A stretch of 60,000 nt of DNA from Nymphaea colorata (lineage: Eukaryota > Streptophyta > Magnoliopsida > Nymphaeales > Nymphaeaceae): the NCBI RefSeq assembly GCF_008831285.2, contig NC_045144.1, positions 15,365,858 to 15,425,857 on the forward strand. Direction: 5' to 3'. Positions 55,459 to 60,000 of this stretch are shown here, in pieces. Every line of letters starts with the position of its first letter. The first letter of the stretch is position 1. The notes beneath the pieces were generated by a model. It had not been told where the DNA came from and searched no databases. It was given only the letters and a program-made list of their open reading frames with translations. A program made the position numbers and the translations under genes.

Positions 55459-55869
55459 TTATAAGTAATAAACTGTGTTGAAATTGCCAATAATGCTACT
55501 ATGATCAAAGTTTCCAATAGCCACCTCTGACTCAATTTCAGTGTACCTTTCAAGGGTCTCTAGCAATGAACGACACCTGTGGGTCCCAGCCTTGTTTTGC
55601 TTCCTCCATCTTCCAACAACTAGAACTGCAGAGAAGATGATTGCAAGAATGAGAATGGAAGACAACACTACGATGATGAGATGGGTGCTACTGATGACCT
55701 TGTGGGAGCTTTTTTTACTGCAAAGCTTGAGTACATTTGCTCCACAAAGTCCAGGGTTTCCTTCTAAATCAGATAAATGTAATCTTTGAAGTATCCCTAC
55801 TTGAGGAACTAGGCATTCAAGGTAATTGAAAGAAAGGTTTAGATGCAAAAATCTGGTTAAATTGCCCAA
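55459..55869 (-). pseudogene. LRR receptor-like kinase fragment (FLS2-like): last LRR, transmembrane, juxtamembrane
   Basis: LRR receptor kinases perceive peptides at the plasma membrane. The 136-codon frame opens in an LRR (LTRFLHLNLSFNYLECLVPQ), continues with the C-terminal cap SDLEGNPGLCGANVLKLC, then a hydrophobic membrane segment (about residues 63-84, LIIVVLSSILILAIIFSAVL) and a basic stop-transfer GRWRKQNK. It ends in RYTEIESEVAIGNFDHSSII and a degraded STVYKG-like start of the kinase domain. The pattern of cap plus RYT.IELE.AT..F resembles FLS2-type receptors. The kinase domain and most LRRs are missing, and TAA follows VYYL. A truncated duplicate, possibly captured by the CACTA element. 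Confidence 0.72.
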
Positions 55870-56249
55870 ATCAAAAGAAATACTTTCATTGAGATAGAGT
55901 ACTACTCACCAAATGGAAATGACATCCATTGCAAGATCTGCATTCTTGAGCGGACCAACCAAAATCAGGATTTCAGTAAAGTACCAGAGCTTCAAGCTGC
56001 CAAGGGGAGTTCAGATATAAGAGACAAAGAAAATTCTAAGCTTGAAAATCAACTTTTTTGAGTAATTTTATACGAAAACTAACAATAATACAGTAGAAGC
56101 TAGTGATAGCTTTATAAAAGAACCCAAAGAGCAAAATGCTACCCAACAAAACCCAGCCCATGCATCAGGCAGCATTTGTGATCCACCAAGTAATGTTCCT
56201 ACAACTGCTGCAACAGCTAAGCCGTAGTGAAGCTTTGGCAGAAAAATCC

Positions 56250-56389
56250 AGTTCAACAAGGCATGCAATCCCAAACCAGCCCTGTTTAAAACATTTGCTT
56301 TCCTCTCAAATGGTAGCTCAAAAATCTTAGCTTCCTCCTCCCTCATCTTGCATGGAAGCTCATGACTTATCCCATGGTTCAAATCCTGA
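56250..56389 (-). pseudogene. Probable 2-oxoglutarate/Fe(II) dioxygenase N-terminal exon fragment (DIOX_N)
   Basis: A TTTCAG acceptor at about 56390 precedes the minus-strand frame DLNHGISHELPCKMREEEAK and IFELPFERKAN. The DIOX_N pattern is NHGI...L...V..EA..FFELP.EEK. The following ~60 codons (GLGLHALLNWIFLPKLHYG and so on) do not look like this family, and no catalytic HxD..H domain is seen. It is likely one shuffled exon fragment. Confidence 0.5.
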
Positions 56390-56399
56390 AAGATGCCCT

Positions 56400-57445
56400 A
56401 CTCATCTAGATGCCTGGACAATCTTCTTTCTACATTTCATTTATGCACCTCAGACTGAGTTGGATGTGCATGAACCGCAATTGACTTAAAATCAGCTTTT
56501 TTACATTCAATCTATCTCTAGAGTAATTACAAAATATAAAATTTCTCCCAAAGAGACTTGCATGCACGGAGCTGCCTAGGAAATGAGCATGCATAAACAC
56601 TGACTTCAAAGTGAATTGCCGATTTCTACTAAATGGATAGGTGCTCGTAGATATTCTTACCCACTATTTGTATATAAAAATTCTAGCCAAGAGCTGTTCA
56701 TATGGAGTTGTCACGGATTTTTAGAAGAAGAGAATCTGTTCATGCAAAAGCTGCTTACAGGCTAGAGTATGGACTTTTTTAATAGGCAGGGGACCTTACC
56801 AGAGCAAGTGCCTCCAGGCATCGGTAGAATTATACCACTATGGTCAAGTTGGAACTAATTATGTATAACAAAAGGAATCGTGAATTTGAGTAGTAAAATT
56901 TTTATGGTCATTTGGTTACATGCTCAACTTTTTATGGGCAAAAGTTATAAGGTTTTCTTCAATCAGCAGAAAACTCACAGCTTCCTTGGGGGTCATGAGC
57001 AGGGCACCACATTATTTTACTATCCATTACTATTTCATGTACCTCATTTTTTTAGCTTTATTATCCCAACAATTTAAGTAGATGAAACTAATAAGACCTT
57101 ATGGGCATTGAATTCATTCAGCTGAAATTTTCTGAAAAGCTCACATCTGGACAGGAGTTTAAAAAACTTAAGACAGTAATGTTTAGGTTTTTGAAGGCCC
57201 AAGATATGTTCCATATAGAATATCGGCTCATGAATGATAGAGAATTCATGAATGAAATGTCATAGGTTGTAGTACTGTGGAGAGATTTAATAAGTTACCG
57301 TGTTGTACAGAGTAGGAATAGATAATGATGGGTTATTGTGGGAGTTAATAGATCAAGATCCATATTCGTGCCTAGCTTGTGATAGTAATGGCCTCCCATG
57401 TCTTCTAGTAAAAGTTGTTGGTCTGCCACTGAAGCTATTTAGGGA
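56400..57445. other. No gene recognised
   Basis: AT-rich sequence with scattered short frames and no recognisable domain. Confidence 0.4.
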
Positions 57446-58850
57446 ATGACAATAACAATAATACTATGGCAATTAGATATCTTGTCAAGTATATTCAGAC
57501 TTTCTTGGAAGCATTTCAGGAAAAAAAAGTTTTCTTTATTAAGCTGATTGACATTTTTCTTCTAGTTAATCAACTTGCTCTTGTATGGTTAACATGGCAG
57601 AATAATATGCGGCATATATGCTCTAGTTGAAAGTAGGGATTAAGTGGCTTGAATTTAATTTGGATCTAGCCTTTACCATACACAATCTTAACCTAACAGT
57701 GTCTCATCTTAAAAAACGTGATCCATTATTTTAATATTGTCATGACACTTACTTTTGCAGCAATCGGGTTATTCGAAAGAAGTTATAAACTAAATCTATT
57801 TCATACTACAAAAACCTTGGTGACTAATTTTTCTCCTACATTTTTATAGAAGAAAGAAACAAATGAATAGATATTTTTTTAACATTTTGCGAACCTTTCT
57901 GTAGAGTAACTTCGACAAAAATTGAGTGTTAATAAAGATAGAGGGTATTGAACTTTTTCTGCTTTTTTGACATTTTCTTGAAATGGTAAAAAGAGGCTCA
58001 GTCTATCCAGAAAGAAATAAAAGGAAACGGATAATAAAACATAATAGGCGAAAGTGCTTTGGACAAGAAATCAAATGAAAGCAAGTTTAACAAAAACAGA
58101 AGGTGAAAACGGAAGAGGAAAGAGTATGAAAAGAAAATGTTCAGAAGTGAAACAGCCAAATGCGCCTCATGCTGAAACTAACATCTTGAGTAGAATGCAC
58201 CTTTATCTTTCCCAACTCAAAAAAGATGGAAACAATGGAAAAAAAGGGAAAACAAAAGGAAAACTAATAGAGAATGTAATTTTGCTCCGTCACTTTTCAA
58301 GGAAATTAGTACTGGTCCACCAATATCATATAAAATAGGATCTCCTCATAGTCAACATAATAAAGATTTTGCACGTTCCAAGCGGTCACGGATCCTGCTT
58401 TTCTCCCAAGCGTCAGAGGAAGGGGAGGAGATTGTGGATGACGACAATGCTCTGAGATAGTAGCTTTGAAGGAGCACGAGCAGGATTGGATATGGAGGGC
58501 AGTGCGGCATGCAGAGAAGGGCGCAGCATGGGGAAGGATGGCAATGGCCTATTAAATATGATATTTAAAGTTTTTTTTTTTTTTAAATCTAGCGTTACCA
58601 ATATGATTTAAGGTTAAGCTGGTGTAAGATCATGTTTCGGGTTTTAATACTGTTTTTGTAATAAGCAAAAATGAATGGCTCTTGTAGCATCATCAATTTG
58701 ATAATATAAAAATCAACAATTTTCATAAAAACAACTTGATTCAAATATGTTTTACACCAAAATAGTTTTTATAAATATATTAAGTCATTTATATTTTATT
58801 TCCACATCAAACCCACCAGAGGAGACCTCCAAAAAGTTTGTTTATCCAAT
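57446..58850 (-). repeat. LINE-associated noncoding module (right copy, inverted)
   Basis: Reverse complement of 4300-5545 and of the noncoding half of the array units: CAAGTTGATTA to GCAGCAATCGG, then AAATGCGCCTCATGCTGAAAC near 58157, GGCAATGGCC near 58540 and AAATATATTAAGT near 58775. It extends further than the left copy, into the ATCATTCCCTAAATA end found in the array units. Confidence 0.68.
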
Positions 58851-60000
58851 AGTGCCAAAAACAATATTTATAGGGGAACTAACAAAAAAAAATTGCTTCA
58901 TCGTGCACAGGAATGACATTGAACCTCAAATAAAGGGCAGCAAGGAGAGAGTTTGCACATCAAAATTTTTGTTTGTGATGCGGAATAGTTGAACTTTGCT
59001 AGCCACGATTTGGGGAGCAGACCTGTCTCCCCTCTTCCTTCAATAAGAGAGCTTAGCCAAAATCTCCATTTCCTGTTGTTAGCACCCATAATTATGGTGG
59101 AGAAATCATTGAAGTCAAAGTGTCATAGCATCCATGCTAACATCACTATCTCAGGGAAGGGAGATATTGATTGGTGGCAGAAAGGATTTTGTATGTCAAA
59201 AACGTCTTTGGCTCCCTTGACATTAACTACAACTCAGCATGTACCATTAGTTTTCCTAGAGGCAATATGGATATTTCCTTGGTCAGGGTGAGTGGTTAAC
59301 CATTTGCCTGGAAGGATGCCAAATGTGGACCAGGTACACATTTCATAAAGTTCCTCAGGCTGGCTATCAAGTATGGCAGCAATACTACTGACACTGTCCA
59401 GCCATATCTGAGAGCACATCAAGTCTACAGTTCTGCTATCCCCCCCCCCCTCCCAATGTAATCGCTTGTTTCACCAGTTCCATATACTCCAAATTACAGT
59501 TTGAAAGCAGATCCTCCAGCAACATGCAACCCATCCTCTCTTGAAACTGCAGCTGTACCCGTGCTTTAATTCATTAATGGTAGTTCTTCCTCTCCCTAGT
59601 TTCTTTTCAAATTTCTTTGAGACCAAATTCCATATTTTCCTTGCAAGACAGCAATCCAACAACACATGCCCATTTGACTCCTCAGCAACATTACAAATAG
59701 GATAACAATTTTCTAGAGAAAGGCCTCTCTTCTTTTGTCTGTCCTAAGTAGACAGATGCCCATTTATGGCAATGTAAGTGAACCAATGGCCACGAGGATG
59801 AACGTCTTTATTCCAAATAAATTCCCTCCAAATTTTCTTAGGCCACTTCTCTCTAGTATCCTCCCAGGTATCTCTCACCTTAACTTCAAGAGCAGGCCTC
59901 CCGGCATAAAGTAGTACATCCAAGCCACTTCCCAATTGGGGTTTAGGCATATAGAACCTACAGAGCACTACACCGAACTCAGGGACAAGGAAGTGATCAA
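58851..60000 (-). pseudogene. L1-type LINE ORF2 3' end, better-preserved inverted copy (cut by window edge)
   Basis: On the minus strand from 60000: YMPKPQLGSGLDVLLYAGRP, WPKKIWREFIWNKDVHPRGH, WFTYIAINGHLST, one TAG, then CYPICNVAEESNGHVLLDCC (zinc-binding C-C-H-C pattern) and ARKIWNLVSKKFEKKLGRGR, KRGWVACCWRICFQTVIWSI. Compared with the copy at 3060-4290 it lacks most stops, so it is younger or slower-decaying. A (C)10 run at about 59440 interrupts the tail. RT and endonuclease lie beyond the window, if present. Confidence 0.75.

Noticed and set aside
1-60000. Whole window as mitochondrial genome
   Set aside because: Multiple copia and LINE elements, PP2 and receptor-kinase fragments, and long (AT)n tracts fit a nuclear chromosome. 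Mitochondrial genes are confined to 37.6-48.7 kb and are damaged.

Overview
The window reads as a plant nuclear chromosome, most likely a flowering plant. It is AT-rich, with long (AT)n and (GA)n tracts. It holds decayed LTR and non-LTR retrotransposons, fragments of plant gene families (phloem protein 2 lectin, LRR receptor kinase, probable 2-oxoglutarate dioxygenase) and about 11 kb of plant mitochondrial DNA. Most open reading frames are remnants. The only nuclear gene that looks intact is a two-exon PP2-like lectin gene on the minus strand (9028 to 8078). I cannot name the species.

Layout. 1-9.3 kb: a mosaic of PP2-like pieces (exon 2 remnant at the left edge, exon 1 remnants near 1.7 and 6.3 kb, the intact gene at 8.1-9.0 kb). 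They are mixed with duplicated flanking modules and the 3' part of an L1-type LINE (3.06-5.55 kb). 9.3-14.1 kb: duplicated noncoding modules, no gene. 14.1-19.5 kb: a head-to-tail array of five ~1.08 kb units, each joining a dead LINE reverse-transcriptase fragment to a LINE-associated noncoding module. 20.7-25.1 kb: a 5'-truncated Ty1/copia element (A, plus strand). 25.7-26.1 kb: another LINE RT piece. 28.7 kb: a further PP2 exon 1 remnant. 29.15-36.73 kb: a second copy of the same copia family (B, minus strand) with both LTRs, a primer-binding site and a 5-bp ATATC target duplication. A different truncated copia (C) is nested in its leader.

37.6-48.7 kb is mitochondrial DNA in the nucleus (NUMT). 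It has nad5 exons 1 and 2 with the group II intron between them, the rpl2-rps19-rps3 ribosomal cluster, a mitochondrial-type tRNA-Trp(CCA), and GC-richer repeat-laden spacer. nad5 and rpl2 carry frameshifts and stops. Introns and apparently unedited codons show transfer as DNA, not as spliced edited RNA.

48.7-60 kb returns to nuclear sequence: a duplicate of 6.65-8.03 kb, a copia RT fragment from another lineage, a LINE tail with a 0.54 kb internal duplication, a CACTA-type terminus, an LRR receptor-kinase fragment and a probable dioxygenase exon. The right edge (57.4-60 kb) is an inverted copy of the LINE tail and module at 3.06-5.55 kb.

There is no operon-like cooperation here except in the captured mitochondrial cluster. 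The window mainly records repeated duplication, nested insertion and organelle DNA capture around a small PP2 lectin cluster. All identities come from reading translations and motifs by eye; no searches were run.
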